From NCBI GenBank assembly GCA_013350335.1, contig CM023539.1, positions 20,194,448 to 20,258,447 on the forward strand: DNA of 64,000 bases, given 5' to 3'. Shown one piece after another: positions 26,088 to 37,706 of this stretch. Every line of letters starts with the position of its first letter. The stretch's first letter is position 1. The translations under genes were made by a program, and so were the position numbers. The notes beneath the pieces were generated by a model. The model did no database searches. It worked only from the letters and a program-made list of their open reading frames with translations, and had not been told where the DNA came from. This DNA comes from Chimonanthus salicifolius. Its lineage: Eukaryota > Streptophyta > Magnoliopsida > Laurales > Calycanthaceae.

Positions 26088-27174
26088 ACAAGGTGGTTTT
26101 GGACTTAGATTTAATTAGAAATCAAAAGGATATTATCTTGACTTATTGTTATATAAACAAGGTAACGGGACTTCTTGAACGGTGCGCAATCGCAAACGGG
26201 TGACGGTTTAAGAAGAGAGGATATTTTAAGTGACATTGGTGTAGGTTTCCTACCTCTTTGTAACCACACTTATACTTGATGTTTTTATCTTTATTTTGAT
26301 GAGATATATGTGTTAAACTATTATGTTTCAAAGTGGATTTGAATGCTAAGATTTATCTACAAATGGCATGTAATCATAGACATCTTATGCATGGCATGGG
26401 GTGATGGTGATGTGACCGGAGGGTCCACACTCCGTCGGGTGTCCGAACAACCTATGTGGAGGTACCTTGATGATGAGAATCCCATCAAGAGGAGTCTATG
26501 TATACTTGTGATGGGTTGGACTCATTACATATGCATACATACATAGCATTGTTTTTGTAAGATTTTGATGATCATGTATTATTATGTTATATGCATGTTT
26601 TTATACTAACCTTGTGGTAGCCTTAATCTGAAGACCTACTGGGCACGTTGATCTAACGCCTTATTTCTATCCTTAGTGGATGACACAGGAAAGGGAAAGG
26701 TCGATGATCGCGAAGGAAACCAAGCATAGGAGCTTGGGCTTTTGAATGGTTTATTTATGGACATTTTGTTTAAGTTTACAAGGACATGTAATTCGTTAGT
26801 TAGATGTTTGCATGTTAGTAATATTTGCTATGGTTTGGTATAGTTTGAATGAATGTTTACGTTAAGATAATCGACTATGTACTTTACTATCTAATAAATT
26901 GGAGTAGATTTAGGTTCCATTATAAACCGCAGTTAGTCTAAGTAATATTCTGCAAAGATTATACTTTACTTTGTGAGAACCATTCTCATGGACTTAGTCC
27001 ATGCTCACATCGGTTTGGCCAGTTAAGGGTCGGACTTTAGAAGTCCGGACTTAACTCAGGTCGTGACATCCCGCTCTTATCACTTGTTTATTTATTTAAA
27101 AAAAAAAAATAGCCTCTGATTTCGATTGAAAAAAGGGCGGGGTGTTATAATCAATGTTTCGATGACTTAGGAAA

Positions 27175-28247
27175 ATGCCGCCAAGAAAAAGAAATACCTT
27201 ACAGAACCCACACTAGGAAGAGGGACAGAACAGTGTGAACATTTCTGAGGTACCTCATGAGTTGTAGAGTCTAGTACAAGCAGTAGTCACCTCCGTTCTA
27301 TAGCAACATTAGAACGGTAATGGAGGCACAACCTCCAATGAATCGAAGGACTGAAACATGGTCAGAGACTTTCAACAACACCGTCCCCCTTATTTCAAAG
27401 TTAAAGAGGGACCTTCAGGAGTGGAGAACTGGATTGAGAATATTACCAAGATCTTGAAACTGCTCAAGATCACTGGTGATGAGGACATAATATTGCTGGT
27501 TACTTCACAATTGATAGATGATGCCTGCAAATGACGGAGAATTATAGAACGTCAACAAGCACGGATTCCAGTGGGGGAAAGAACCGAAATGACTTGGGAC
27601 CAGTTCACTAGGATGTTTCGGGATCATTATTTCCCAGAGGAAGAGAAGGAGCGCCAGACACAAGCGTTCATATCCTTGGTCCAGGGCACCATGACTGTTG
27701 CGAACTATTATAAAGAATTCCCCTGTCTATCATGTTATGTTTTGTACATGATGGACACGGAATACAAGAAGGCCCGAAAGTTTGAATGAGGCTTGTGACC
27801 TAACGTAAGAGCCAAAGTTACTATCTTCAAGTCAACTACTTTGGCAAAAGTGGTCAGTCGAGCTAGGATAACCGAACAAGAGCTGACGGAGACAACCAGA
27901 TTTGTGGATAACCGACGAGGTCAGAGCATGGGAAGTATTTTCTGCCCTAACAAGAGATTCAGACCCAACCTTGGGAGACCCTCACCTTCTACTGGGTCCA
28001 CTAGAGGTTTTCGTCCTAATCAGCCCTCTACATCAGGACCAGTCTCTCAGGTTCTCAAGGTGTTAGCACCTGTTTTCAGTGTGGCCAGCAGGGCCATTTC
28101 AAGAGGGAGTGTGCGGAGAACAATAGACCTTCTCACCCCAGGGATTCTTTCTGTCCTCCAGCTTGACCAACTCAGTCACAGACATCTAAAGCACATAACC
28201 AGACAAGACGGGCACCCATTCCTACAGGATCTGGACGACTATATGCT
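27175..28247 (+). pseudogene. gag: gag (capsid/nucleocapsid), broken
   Basis: ATG at 27175 begins MPPRKRN, a basic N-terminus. The capsid-like part follows with the motifs RPPYFKVKEG, WDQFTRMFRDHYFP, YYKEF and ARITEQELTET, as in chromovirus Gag. A CCHC zinc knuckle, CFQCGQQGHFKREC, is encoded at 28071-28112. In-frame stops occur at 27214, 27265, 27301 and 27310, and further on near 27350, 27534, 27787 and 27796. Most fall where relatives have Gln, Trp or Arg, consistent with C-to-T decay of CAG, CGA or TGG. The knuckle is in a different frame from the capsid part, so an indel lies near 28045-28055. Downstream it is continuous with pol. Not functional. Confidence 0.88.
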
Positions 28248-28661
28248 TTGGTTCCTCCTCCAGAGATAGTGGATCATTCAGTAATTCAAGGTATGGCAGT
28301 AGTTGGTAGTTCTTATGCTTTTGCAATATTTGATTTAGGAGCATCCCACTCCTTTATATCTGCTACCTTCATATCTGCTACTAGTACTCTAGTACAACAA
28401 TTGTCTAGTGCACATATTATTGTATCCCCTATTGGAGACACATCACTGGGTTTGATCTGCACTTCCGTATACACTGAACTTGCTGGGTTCAGATTTAAAT
28501 TCAATTATCTAGTGCCCAAGATGACAGAATACGACATCATATTTGGCATGGATTGGTTGGCTAACATCCAGGCCGGCATTGACTGTCATCTCCGCAGAGT
28601 GATATTTTGGCCACCCGAGGGAAAATGATATGTAGTACATGCCGACAGACAAAGCATTCCT
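28248..28661 (+). pseudogene. pol: pol: aspartic protease domain, degraded
   Basis: In frame with the zinc knuckle. The active-site region reads FDLGASHSF (DLG codons 28332-28340), where retroelement proteases normally have D(T/S)G, so the second active-site residue is changed. A short internal repeat, SATFISATS, follows. The downstream YDIIFGMDWL motif is typical of plant Ty3/gypsy proteases just before RT. A TGA at 28626 interrupts the linker. The domain order and continuous frame with RT support a single Gag-Pol precursor in the ancestor. The peptide is unlikely to be active. Confidence 0.85.
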
Positions 28662-29415
28662 ATGACCAGAAGATTGCATGAAGAAATGAACCATCTAGTA
28701 TTGAACAACATCAAACTAGACAAGGCGTCGATGGTTGAACTACCTGCGGTAGTGAAGGACTACGTAGAGGTCTTTCAGACAGAACTCCCTGGTTTACCTC
28801 CAAAAAGGGAGATTGACTTCGAGATCAAACTTTATCCTGGCTCTACTCCGGTATCATTGCCGCATTACTGGATGGCCCCAGCAGAAATATCTGAGCTGAA
28901 GAAACAAATTGATGAGTTGCTCAAACTAGGACGCATTCGGAACAACACTTCATCCTGGGGAGCACCAATATTATTTGTAAAGAAGAAGGATGGTACTCTT
29001 TGAATGTGTGTGGATTACAGAAAGTTGAACAGTTGATGGTTAGGAACAAGTACCCTCTATTCGTCCTTATTTGGATAAGTTTGTAATTGTCTTCCTTGAC
29101 GACATCTTGATTTGTTTCGCTAGTCGAGAGGAGTATGCTGAGCATCTGAGGATAGTTCTAGACACCTTGAAAAAGAATCAGTTATACGCTAAAGCAAGCA
29201 AGTACGAGTTCTGGCTATCTGAGGTCAACTTCTTAGGACATGTCATATCAGTAGAAGGAATAGCCGTAGACCCGGTTAAAGTGGCAGCGGTTAGAGACTG
29301 GAAAGCTCCGAAGAATGTGACCGAAATCTACAGTTTTCTGGGACTGGCTGGCTATTATCGGAAGTTTATTATGGACTTCTCCAAGATTGAGGCTCCACTC
29401 ACCCGACTAACTTAG
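28662..29415 (+). pseudogene. pol: pol: reverse transcriptase with the core deleted
   Basis: The N-terminal part is clear: ELPGLPPKREIDFEI, then WGAPILFVKKKDGTL, the entry motif of Ty3/gypsy RT. A TGA at 29001 follows, then CVDYRKLN. About one base is lost, and at about 29055 sequence corresponding to the start of the palm (NKYPL) joins directly to [13 protein letters not shown]. Roughly 100 residues usual for the family are missing, including the first catalytic Asp and the FG(L)TNAP region. The FLDDIL active-site box is intact (GAC GAC at 29098-29103). The connection part, [12 protein letters not shown], follows to a TAG at 29413. Catalytically dead. Confidence 0.9.
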
Positions 29416-29910
29416 AAAGGAGTCAAATTTGAATGGTCTAATGTATGCAACCGAAGATTTGAAGATCTGAAACAAAAACTTACCACTGCTCCAAGTCTGA
29501 TTTTGCCAGAAAGAGGCAAAGGATATGAAGTATACTGTGATGCTTTAAGAGAAGGATTTGGGTGCTCTCTCACTTAAAGTCATCATGTGGTGGCATATGG
29601 TTCGAGGCAACTAAAGATTCATGAACGCAACTATCCCACTCATGATCTGGAATTAGTTGCAATAGTCTTCGCCCTTAAAAGCTGGAGACACCATTTATAT
29701 GGCGAGAAATTTGAAGTATTTTCAGGCCACAAGAGCTTGAAGTATCTGTTCGATCAAAAGGAACTCAATTTGAGACAACGCAGATGGATGGAATATTTGC
29801 AAGACTATGAGTTTGCACTACGATATCATCCTAGAAAGGCGAACAAAGTGGCAGATACCCTCAGCCGTATGTCACATGCAACGGTGGCCACCTTGATTAT
29901 GAAGGAATGA
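29416..29910 (+). pseudogene. pol: pol: RNase H domain, degraded
   Basis: Continues the frame of the RT connection segment. Motifs seen: YEVYCDALREGFG (first catalytic Asp region), [25 protein letters not shown] (catalytic Glu region), then [17 protein letters not shown] and [14 protein letters not shown] at the C-terminal end. This order is typical of the Ty3/gypsy RNase H. A TAA at 29575 replaces what is normally Gln in the family. Between 29911 and 30130 the frame shifts again on the way to integrase. Confidence 0.9.
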
Positions 29911-30769
29911 GAAATGCTGACAACCATCCGAGAGTTCAATTTGTATATTAAAGATCGTGGGAGCATGTATAATTTTGATGGTACGATCTAGCATGGTCTC
30001 TAAAATTGAACAAGAACAGCGGACAGATCCGGAAGTGGCTGAAATATGGACTAAGATGTCAATAGGAGAAGATGTACTAGAATGGGAATTACAACCTGGA
30101 CAAGGTCTCTGATTCCGAGGCAGGACATATGTGCCTCAAAGCTGCAGAAGGGAGTTGTCAATCGAAGCTCATCACACAAAACTCTTTATTCATCTGGGAA
30201 GCACCAAAATGCATCATGATTTGAAAAGAAATTATTTGTGGCATGGACTCAAAAGAAATGTAGCTGATTTTCTTTCTCACTGTCTTACTTGCCAACAAGT
30301 GAAGACAGAACATCAGAAACCCCCAGGATTGCTCAAACCTCTACCTATACACGAAAGGAAATGGGAACATATTTCCATGGACTTTGTGACAGGATTGCCA
30401 AGGTCTTCGAAGGGTAACAATGCAATCTAGGTTGTGGTGGACCGTCTGACCAAGTCTTTACATTTTCTTCCAATCAAGATGACAGACTCATGTAAGACTT
30501 TGGGACGGCGGTATATCAAGGACATCATCAGGCTACATGGTATACCCAGGACAATTGTGTTCAACAGAGGTGGCAGATTCACTGGAAGAGTGTGGTAGAG
30601 CATGCAGTCAGCTATGGGAACAAGTTTATTAATCAGCACAGCTTTTCATCCATAGACCGACGGTTAGTCAGAAATAACAATACAGACGTTGCAGGATGTG
30701 CTGAGAGCTTGCATGTTAGACTTCAAGGGAGGTTGGGAAGATCATTTACCACTAATTGAGTTTTCATAC
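29911..30769 (+). pseudogene. pol: pol: integrase, zinc-binding and most of the catalytic core
   Basis: 29911-30130 is the poorly conserved linker. The HHCC zinc-binding region is readable (HHTKLFIHLGSTKMHHDL, then CLTCQQVKTEHQ). The core begins WEHISMDFVTGLP, which holds the first Asp, and VVVDRLTKS. A TAG at 30427 stands where the family has Trp. The second catalytic Asp is replaced: codon 30563-30565 is AAC (Asn) in the text VFNRGGRF. The region of the third acidic residue has SEITIQT with two TAG stops around it. The domain stops at 30769, where G is inserted, and resumes at 33776. Nonfunctional on several counts. Confidence 0.9.
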
Positions 30770-31585
30770 TGTAATAGCCCAGATTTTTAAATCAAGAAAT
30801 ATATTGGCTATTATTTATTTTAATTGTTGAAATTAAGAATTTTTGATGAAATGGATGTTAGATGGATCAACGTTGGGGCAATGGTCCAAGTATGGTCCAA
30901 TGGACCATGGATAGGATTATTTCCAATTAATTGGGTCAAATGCCCAATTGGGACCCAATGGGTCAAGATGGATTGAGCATTAGGGTAAATGAGTAAGAAA
31001 TGGATTTAATTGGGTCATGGACCCAATTGTGATCAAAGGCATGGGGTCCACCTCATCAAGTGAGGTGGTAAGTGTAGGAGTTGAAATCCAAGTGGCATAG
31101 CCAAGTGGGACCCAACTCCACCTCATCAAGTGAGGTGGTGTGTGGACCAAGACAAATGTGGGGCCGACCACCATGGTTGACTTGGTCAACCATGGGTGTG
31201 TTATAAATGAATTAAAGTGAATCAAGTGAAATAAGTGGAATTAAATTATTTAATTGAATCACCTAAGTTAGATGGAAATAAAATCAATGCTTGAGTTGGG
31301 AGTTGAGTTACATTAAAATAAGGTGAGTCAAATGGGGGTGAGTCACATAGAAAATCGAGTGAGTCAAGGAGGGTGGTTTCCATCTCATGGAAACCACTAG
31401 CAAACCAAAACCGTTGGACATAGGGGTGGCATGCCATGTGGAGGGCATGCACCCCCTTGGCTAGACAAAGAGCTTAGGTGGAGGGCATACATTGGTCAAA
31501 GGAGAGGTGGCGGTTCCATCTCATGGAAACCACCAAACCACCAAAGGAAACCATCAAGCCAAAACCGTTGGAGATGGGGGTGGTG

Positions 31586-31906
31586 TGTGCCATGTTGCAT
31601 GGCCGAACCCCATGGAAGGGTGTTAATGATTTTAAAAGGCTTTAAATGGATGTATGCTAGTGATTGTAAAGGGTTTTAAAGGAGGGAAATAATGGAGGAA
31701 TGTTAATGATTGTAAATGGTCTCAAATGTTGTAAATGGTGAAGAACCATGGACCAACATGGCCGAACCCCGTGGAGAGATATTGATGGACTTAGATGCAT
31801 TTGGACCATGAAAATGATGGCGGAATGTTGGTAATTTTAATAGGTTTTAAATGTGGTAAAGGTGATCTAAAATGATGAACCTAAGTGTATGATTAAACGC
31901 ACACCC

Positions 31907-31937
<31 letters not shown>

Positions 31938-32462
31938 ACACACATGGAGGGACTTGATGTATGGACCTAATGTTGTAAATGATTTGAAGGGAGGATGAAA
32001 ATGGGACACCATGGGTTCAGCCATGTTGTATGGCCGAACCCCATAAATCATTTTAATGGGTCATTTATGGACCTATGCATGTTTAAATGAGTAAATGATC
32101 AAGCTAAGGAATGGAGGAATTTGTTAGGGATTTATGTCATGATTAATAAATCATTTATGGATCTATGTTTATGGATCATTTATGGACCTAAGTATGTATA
32201 AATAAAAGGAGTGATCAGCTATGGAAGGAAATAATGGCTAAGACGCCAATATGGCCATGGGTTCGGCTATGGTGTATGGCCGAAACCCATGGGGAATGTT
32301 TTGTGAACTTAGGGTTTTTTAAATGATTAACTTATGTGTGATTGGTTAATAAATCAAAAGAGGGAATGATCTTGGACCCACATTAATTAAAAGATCAAGA
32401 ACTAAAAAGAGGGACCCACAACCAAGTGAGTGAGGTTCGGCCATGTTGTATGGCCGAACCCC
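31586..32462 (+). repeat. TTCGGCCAT hairpin array, LTR G (about 5 copies)
   Basis: Copies near 31586 and 31746 keep mainly the right arm. Full copies start near 32013, 32259 and 32434. Spacing is 150-260 bases. The poly-C/CA tract at 31904-31944 interrupts the series. Confidence 0.88.
31904..31944 (+). repeat. (C)20 followed by (CA)n
   Basis: Twenty consecutive C at 31904-31923, then an alternating CA run to 31944. It is flanked by AAACGCACA on the left, which may be a relic of the CA repeat from which the C-run expanded. Homopolymer length is prone to sequencing error, so the true count is uncertain. Confidence 0.9.
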
Positions 32463-32789
32463 ACTAAGGCATATTTGTGGACTTAAACATGGTTGGAAAT
32501 CAAATGGAGCATTGGTTTGATTTGTTGATATGTAATAAGGTAACGGGATCTCACAAGTGGTGTACAATCGGTGAGCGGTTTTCGAACGAAAACGCAAGGA
32601 CACAGTAGTTGGTCATTGGTAGGACTCCTACCTTGTTGGAAACCATGGAATATGTATATGTAAATGTTTTACTTGAATTATTTTGGTATCAAATGATGTG
32701 TCTTAATGATGGGATTTTAATGCTATGATGTTATTATTACATAGCATGTTGCACTTGTATCTCATGCATGGCATGGGAGGGATAAAATG

Positions 32790-33115
32790 TAACCGGAGTC
32801 CACGCTCCGTCGGGGAAACCGATAAACAAACGTGGGGATATCCTTGATGTGCATCATCCATCAAGAGGGGTACTATGATGGGAGTTGTAACTGGAGTCCA
32901 CGCTCCGTCGGGGCGACCGATAAACAAACGTGGGGATACCTTGATGTGCATTATCCATCAAGAGGGATACTTTGTGATTGTGATACCTTGATGAGGATTT
33001 TCCATCAAGAGGGATACTATGTGATTGGTTTGAGATGTAACCGGAGTCCACGCTCCGTCGGGGCGACCACTAAACAAACGTGGGGATACCTTGATGTGCA
33101 TTTTCCGTCAAGAGG
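32790..33115 (+). repeat. Mixed GGAGTCCACGCTCC and CCTTGATG hairpin repeats, LTR G
   Basis: Three copies of a block CCGGAGTCCACGCTCCGTCGG with GGCGACC, AAACAAACG and TGGGGATA start near 32791, 32890 and 33040. They alternate with four CCTTGATG/CATCAAG units near 32841, 32938, 32982 and 33089. Both types can fold as stem-loops. The array precedes the acceptor-like site at 33310. Confidence 0.88.
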
Positions 33116-33775
33116 ATACTATGTGATGGTGGTATGGACGATGGGTAGGACTCATGGCATATGACACCCATGGCAAAGCATTGACTTGCATGGTTTTGAT
33201 ATTATTTATAACTATGTGTTTTTGTTATACTAATCCATGTGTTGACGTTAATCGGAGTACCTACTGGGGCGTTGTCTAATGCCCTACTTCTACCTTAGAT
33301 GATGACACAGGGAATGGACAAAGCGAAGGATGTGATCGGAGCCAAGCTTAGGAGCTTGGAGGAGCTAGATTGATTTATTTAAGTTTATTCATTGATATGT
33401 AATTTGAGTACTTAGCTTGTTGGACTGTAATAATTTAGACTACTTGCTATGGTTTGGACTTTTATTCTGGACAGTTTAATTTGAGGTAATTATCACTAAA
33501 TGATATACTTCCTTGCTATTTAATAATTGGAAGGATAGAACTCTATTATAATTCCGCATTAAGTTTACATTCCGCAAGCTTAACTCATTACGTGTGAACC
33601 GTTCTCGTGGACTTAGTTCCACGCACACGTATGGTTTGCTAGTTAAGGGCCGGGCTTTGGGAGCTCGGACTTAGCTCGCGTCGTGACTTCCCGCTCTCTT
33701 GTCACTCTTTATTTCAAAAAAAAAAAAAAAATATACTCTGATTTTCAGCATAGTGAAAGAGGGTGGGGTGTTACA

Positions 33776-34428
33776 CATACAACAACAGTTGCCAGGCAAG
33801 CCTCAAGATGGCTCCATTTGAGGTGTTGTATGGTAGACCTTGTAGATCACCAGTGTGTTGGACAGAGGTCGGTGAGCCTATAGTTATTGGACAGGTGCTA
33901 GTTACAGAAACCACGGAACAGATTAAGGTAATACGACAACATCTGCTCACTACACAGAGTCGTCAGAAGAGCTACGCTGACAAGAGAAGGAGATTCCTTG
34001 AGTTTGAAGTGGGAGACCTAGTATTCTTGAAGGACTCGTCACGAAAGGGACACATGAGATTTGGAAAGAAAGGGAAGTTGTCACCCAGATTTGTGGGACC
34101 CTTTCCAATCTAAGAGAAGGTGGGGAAAGTGGCCTATTGTCTGATACTTCCTCCATAGTTGTCATCACTACACGATATGTTTCATGTTTCTATGTTAAGG
34201 AAGTACAATCCTGACCCCTCGCACGTGCTAAATGTACAAGACATGGAGGTGTAAAGCGACGTATCTTACGTCGAAAGGCCTGTCAGAGTGATTGAGACAG
34301 AACAAAAGGTGTTACGGAACCGAGTAATTTTGTTCGTCAAAGAAGTAAGGGATCGACATGGTAATGAGGAAGCCACTTGGGAACTTGAGTCAGAAATGGG
34401 AGCGGGTCATCCTGAGCTATTTGTGTAA
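33776..34428 (+). pseudogene. pol: pol: integrase C-terminal part and chromodomain-like tail
   Basis: Continues integrase after G, starting YNNSCQASLKMAPFEVLYGR, a hallmark following the core in plant Ty3/gypsy elements. Next come VGDLVFLKDS and KGKLSPRFVGPF, the SH3-like DNA-binding part, then HDMFHVSMLRKY. The tail (about 34270-34425) reads RPVRVIETEQKVLRN, FVKEVRDRHGNEEATWE and HPELF, matching the chromodomain-like end of Tekay/Del chromoviruses, which is thought to steer integration to heterochromatin. Stops at about 34111, 34156 and 34252 and a TAA at 34426 break the frame. Family recalled from motifs, not searched. Confidence 0.88.
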
Positions 34429-34472
34429 TTTGTTTGAAACCCTACTTCGATCGAGTTTTGGGACGAAAATTT

Positions 34473-34482
34473 AAAAAGAAGG
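34473..34482 (+). other. Polypurine tract of the host element
   Basis: AAAAAGAAGG lies six bases before the 3' LTR start TGTAACACCCGG at 34489. It is the expected plus-strand primer site. The preceding GGGACGAAAAT text is also common upstream of this tract in plant Ty3/gypsy elements. Confidence 0.75.
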
Positions 34483-35825
34483 TAATATTGTAACACCCGG
34501 ATTTTCATTACTTATAAATATATTAGATTGGTCCATTTAAATTGCAAAATTAATTAGATTTAAGATTAATGGACCTTAGATGGGTAAGGAATTGGGTCAA
34601 TTACCCAATTAAGACCCATTGGATCATGGGTAAACTTAATTTTAAATAAATTGGGCAAGTCTAATTAAATGGGTCAATTATCCAATTGGGACCCAATCAT
34701 GGTGAACTAAATTTTAAGGTAATTGGGTAAGGTCAAAGTAATGGGGTCAGCTACCCAATAAATTAAATCCACCTCATCAAGTGAGGAGGCATATATGTGA
34801 TGTGGCATTGCCATGTGGCATGCATGGAAGCCATCATCGAGTGATATGGCCAAGATGGGACCCATGTGCCATGTGGTGACCAAGTCACCACATGCGTGGT
34901 CGGCTAAGTCATGGTTGACTCGGTCAACCATGAGTGAGTTCAATGGGGATAAGTTAATACTTGAGTTGAGTTGGAGGATGAAAGGTTTCCATCTTGAGGG
35001 AATGAAACCAAAAGGCTCGATGGAAGTCAATGCGTTCCTTAGTTTTAGCCAAGAGTCTCCTTGGTTAATGTAGCGCCCCGCCCTTTCCGAGAATTCAGAG
35101 TCTAATTTTTTTTTATAATAATAATATAATAACATCGGAAGAGAGCGAGCGGCGTCACGACGCGAGCTAAGTTCGGATTTCCCAAGTCCGACCCTTAACT
35201 AGCCACCCATGTGTGCATGGACTAGACCATGATAGATAATACACACATGGAACTATTCAAAAACATGCGGAATAAAAATAACTAATTGCGGAACTAAACT
35301 GATGCGGAATATAATCAATCATATGTTAACCATACATTCTCTGATAGCAAAGTACAAGTCAAGTTTACTTTAAACTAACCATTTCAAACCATGTCAAACT
35401 AATCATTATCATAACTGTAATCAAACCATAGCAAGGTTACTAACTATTACATATCCATAAAACATAGTTCAAATGACAGTAAATATAGTTCCATTCCAAT
35501 AATCAAGTGCTTAGACTTGGCTCTCCTCCAGGTCCACGACCTTCTCTTTCCCTTTTCCATTTCCTGCATTATCCTCTAAGGATAGAATTAGGGCGTTAGA
35601 TCAACACGCCCAGTAGGATTTCCGATTAAGGCTACCACATGGTTAGTATATAAAACATGCATATATCATAGTATATATGGGCATCAAAAACAGATAAATC
35701 AATGCTATGTATGTATCCACATGTAATGAGTCTCTCCCATCACGCATATACATAGCCATCACTTGGCGAGACTCTCATCGTCAAGGTAAATCACAATACT
35801 CTTTCATTTCATGTTGATGATATTC

Positions 35826-36034
35826 CTCCTGGCGGGACCCTCATCGCCTAAGGAGGCCGATGTGGCTCTCATCATCATAATATTTCTCCTGGCGGGACCC
35901 TCATCGCCTAAGGAGACCAATGTGATTCTCATCATTATAACATTCCTCCTGGCGGGACCCTCATCGCCTAAGGAGGCCAATATGATTCTTATCATCATGA
36001 TACTACTCCTGGTGGGACCCTCATCGCCTAAGGA
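35826..36034 (-). repeat. 60-bp CTCCTTAGGCG hairpin tandem repeat, LTR H (4 units)
   Basis: Units start near 35826, 35886, 35946 and 36006, an exact 60-base period. Each carries CTCCTGGCGGGACCC, TCATCGCC and TAAGGAG, which fold on each other. Open frames on both strands with a recurring LAGPSSPKEA-like peptide result from the period being a multiple of three. Confidence 0.93.
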
Positions 36035-36364
36035 GGCTTTCCAAAATCATCATCCCATGTCCATGCATGAGATGCCAATGAATATATGAAGTATGTAAAT
36101 AAATCTCATGATTCAAAAACCAATTGAAACATAATAGTAAATACAACATATCTTATCAAATCATGATAAAACCAATCATATTAGTGGTTACAAGTAGGTA
36201 GGAAACCTACTCAATGTTACTTAGTTTGACCCTTCTTTTGAACCGTCTCTCGTTCACGACTTGTACACCGTTCTAGCAATCCCAATACCTTATTTACATA
36301 GCAGCAAGTTAAACATTCATCCATGTGATTCCAACTTAATCTAAGTCCCAAAAATCCACTTTGT

Positions 36365-37706
36365 GGGGTTCGGCCATACCCCATGGCCGAACCTCACACA
36401 TTTAAACTTTGGTCACTCTTTTATTTAACTTAAACCATCTAATTAACCCAAACTTCCAAATGAACCTTGGTAGGGTTCGGCCATACAACTTGGCCGAACC
36501 TAACCATTTTGGTTTTGGCCCATACTTCAATTCCTTTGGTCATTTGATCATTTCACCCATAATTACAATTGTGCCACTAGACTAGCCCTTGTTTATTCTT
36601 CTTAAAACCAATAACCATAACTAATCCACCTTGGTGGGGTTCGGCCATACAACATGGCCGAACCTCACCACTTAATTTGGTCTTTAAATCATTCTTACAT
36701 ACATATAAATTAACCACTAAGTCCATCCATCAACATTAGTAACTACACACTAGGGTCACCAATGACCATTAGTGGGGTTCGGCCATACCTCATGGCCGAA
36801 CCTCACCAATCTGATTTTTGTCCTACTTTCCATCATTATCATGGTTGATCAAATTAATATTAGATCCATAACTAAGCATAGGTGTTTCTTGGAACAAAAG
36901 CATAAAACAAACCTTAGCTTCCAACATGATTTTAATCCAAATCTCCCATCAAAACAGTCCATGGGGTTCGGCCATACACATGGCCGAACCCTATGGTTCT
37001 CTTGATTCAATTAGTCCATCATCTATCCATGATTTATATCAGCAACTTAACCGTAACATTAACATGGTTCAGCCATCCCATAGCTACTCCAAAACAGTAA
37101 TCTTATCTTCATTTAAATCACTTAAAAACCCTAAATATTGTATGGTTTCTATCCCTCAAAAACAATCACAAGTCACCATAAAATTATCATATCATTTCAT
37201 GGGGTTCGGCCATCCCAATTGGCCGAACCATATGGCCTATAATTTTAAACCTTTTAACATATAATTTGTGACTCATTAAAACATATAACAATCACCATAG
37301 TGTTGTATGGTTTGTAGACTTCAAAACCATCAACCTAACCAAATAAATTTCATGGGGTTCAGCCAACCAAGGTGGCCGAACCCAATGACACAGTTTTTTA
37401 CCATTTTAAACAACCTTTATCCCAGGTTTGATTCCTTGATGCATTCGGCCATTCCATGGCCCAAAACATGACACTCAAATCCATGATTTAAGCCTTTTCA
37501 ACTTGCATCTTAGGTCTAATTTAAACATCCAAAACAGTTCATCATTTGCATGGTTTTAACTTACAAAAATCATCAACATGACCTTAACATTTCATGAGGT
37601 TCGGCCAACCAAAGTGGCCAAACCCTATGGTCCATGTTTTCTATCTTTTAAACATCAAGATACATACTCCATACCCTTGGTAGATTCGGCCATCCCATGG
37701 CCAAAT
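36365..37706 (-). repeat. TTCGGCCAT hairpin array, LTR H (about 10 copies)
   Basis: Copies start near 36365, 36474, 36637, 36777, 36964, 37202, 37357, 37443, 37597 and 37684. The two at 37443 and 37684 are shorter (ATTCGGCCAT...ATGGCC). All lie between the donor-like (37756) and acceptor-like (35564) sites. Confidence 0.92.

Larger units (their letters stand above)
15925..27149 (+). mobile_element. Solo LTR D (3.3 kb), interrupted by E, TSD ATCAA
   Basis: Starts TGTAATACCCTAG at 15925 and ends GGGCGGGGTGTTATA at 27149, the last triplet being mutated from ACA. ATCAA at 15920-15924 is repeated at 27150-27154. Native bases are 15925-16914 and 24829-27149. It sits in the host leader. A purine-rich segment (25000-25085) leads to TTG|GTAAGTGC at 25097; CTAACGCC, pyrimidine tract and CAG|G ending at 26688. 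About nine TTCGGCCAT hairpins are present. A single GGAGGGTCCACACTCCGTCGGG-type block at 26416 replaces the longer arrays of the relatives. No coding domain. Confidence 0.92.
30770..33775 (+). mobile_element. Solo LTR G (3.0 kb), TSD CATAC, in the integrase gene
   Basis: Starts TGTAATAGCCCAG at 30770 and ends GGGTGGGGTGTTACA at 33775. CATAC at 30765-30769 is repeated at 33776-33780, and integrase text continues across it. G is the shortest LTR here. The pyrimidine/purine leader and the GTAAGT donor seen in the other LTRs are missing: text passes from GTTGGAGATGGGGGTGG (31567-31583) straight into the hairpin region. The acceptor-like CTAATGCCC, pyrimidine tract and CAG|G (ending 33310) are kept. 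I infer a deletion of the first-exon region. U3 palindromes CCACCTCA/TGAGGTGG are at 31048 and 31120. Confidence 0.94.
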
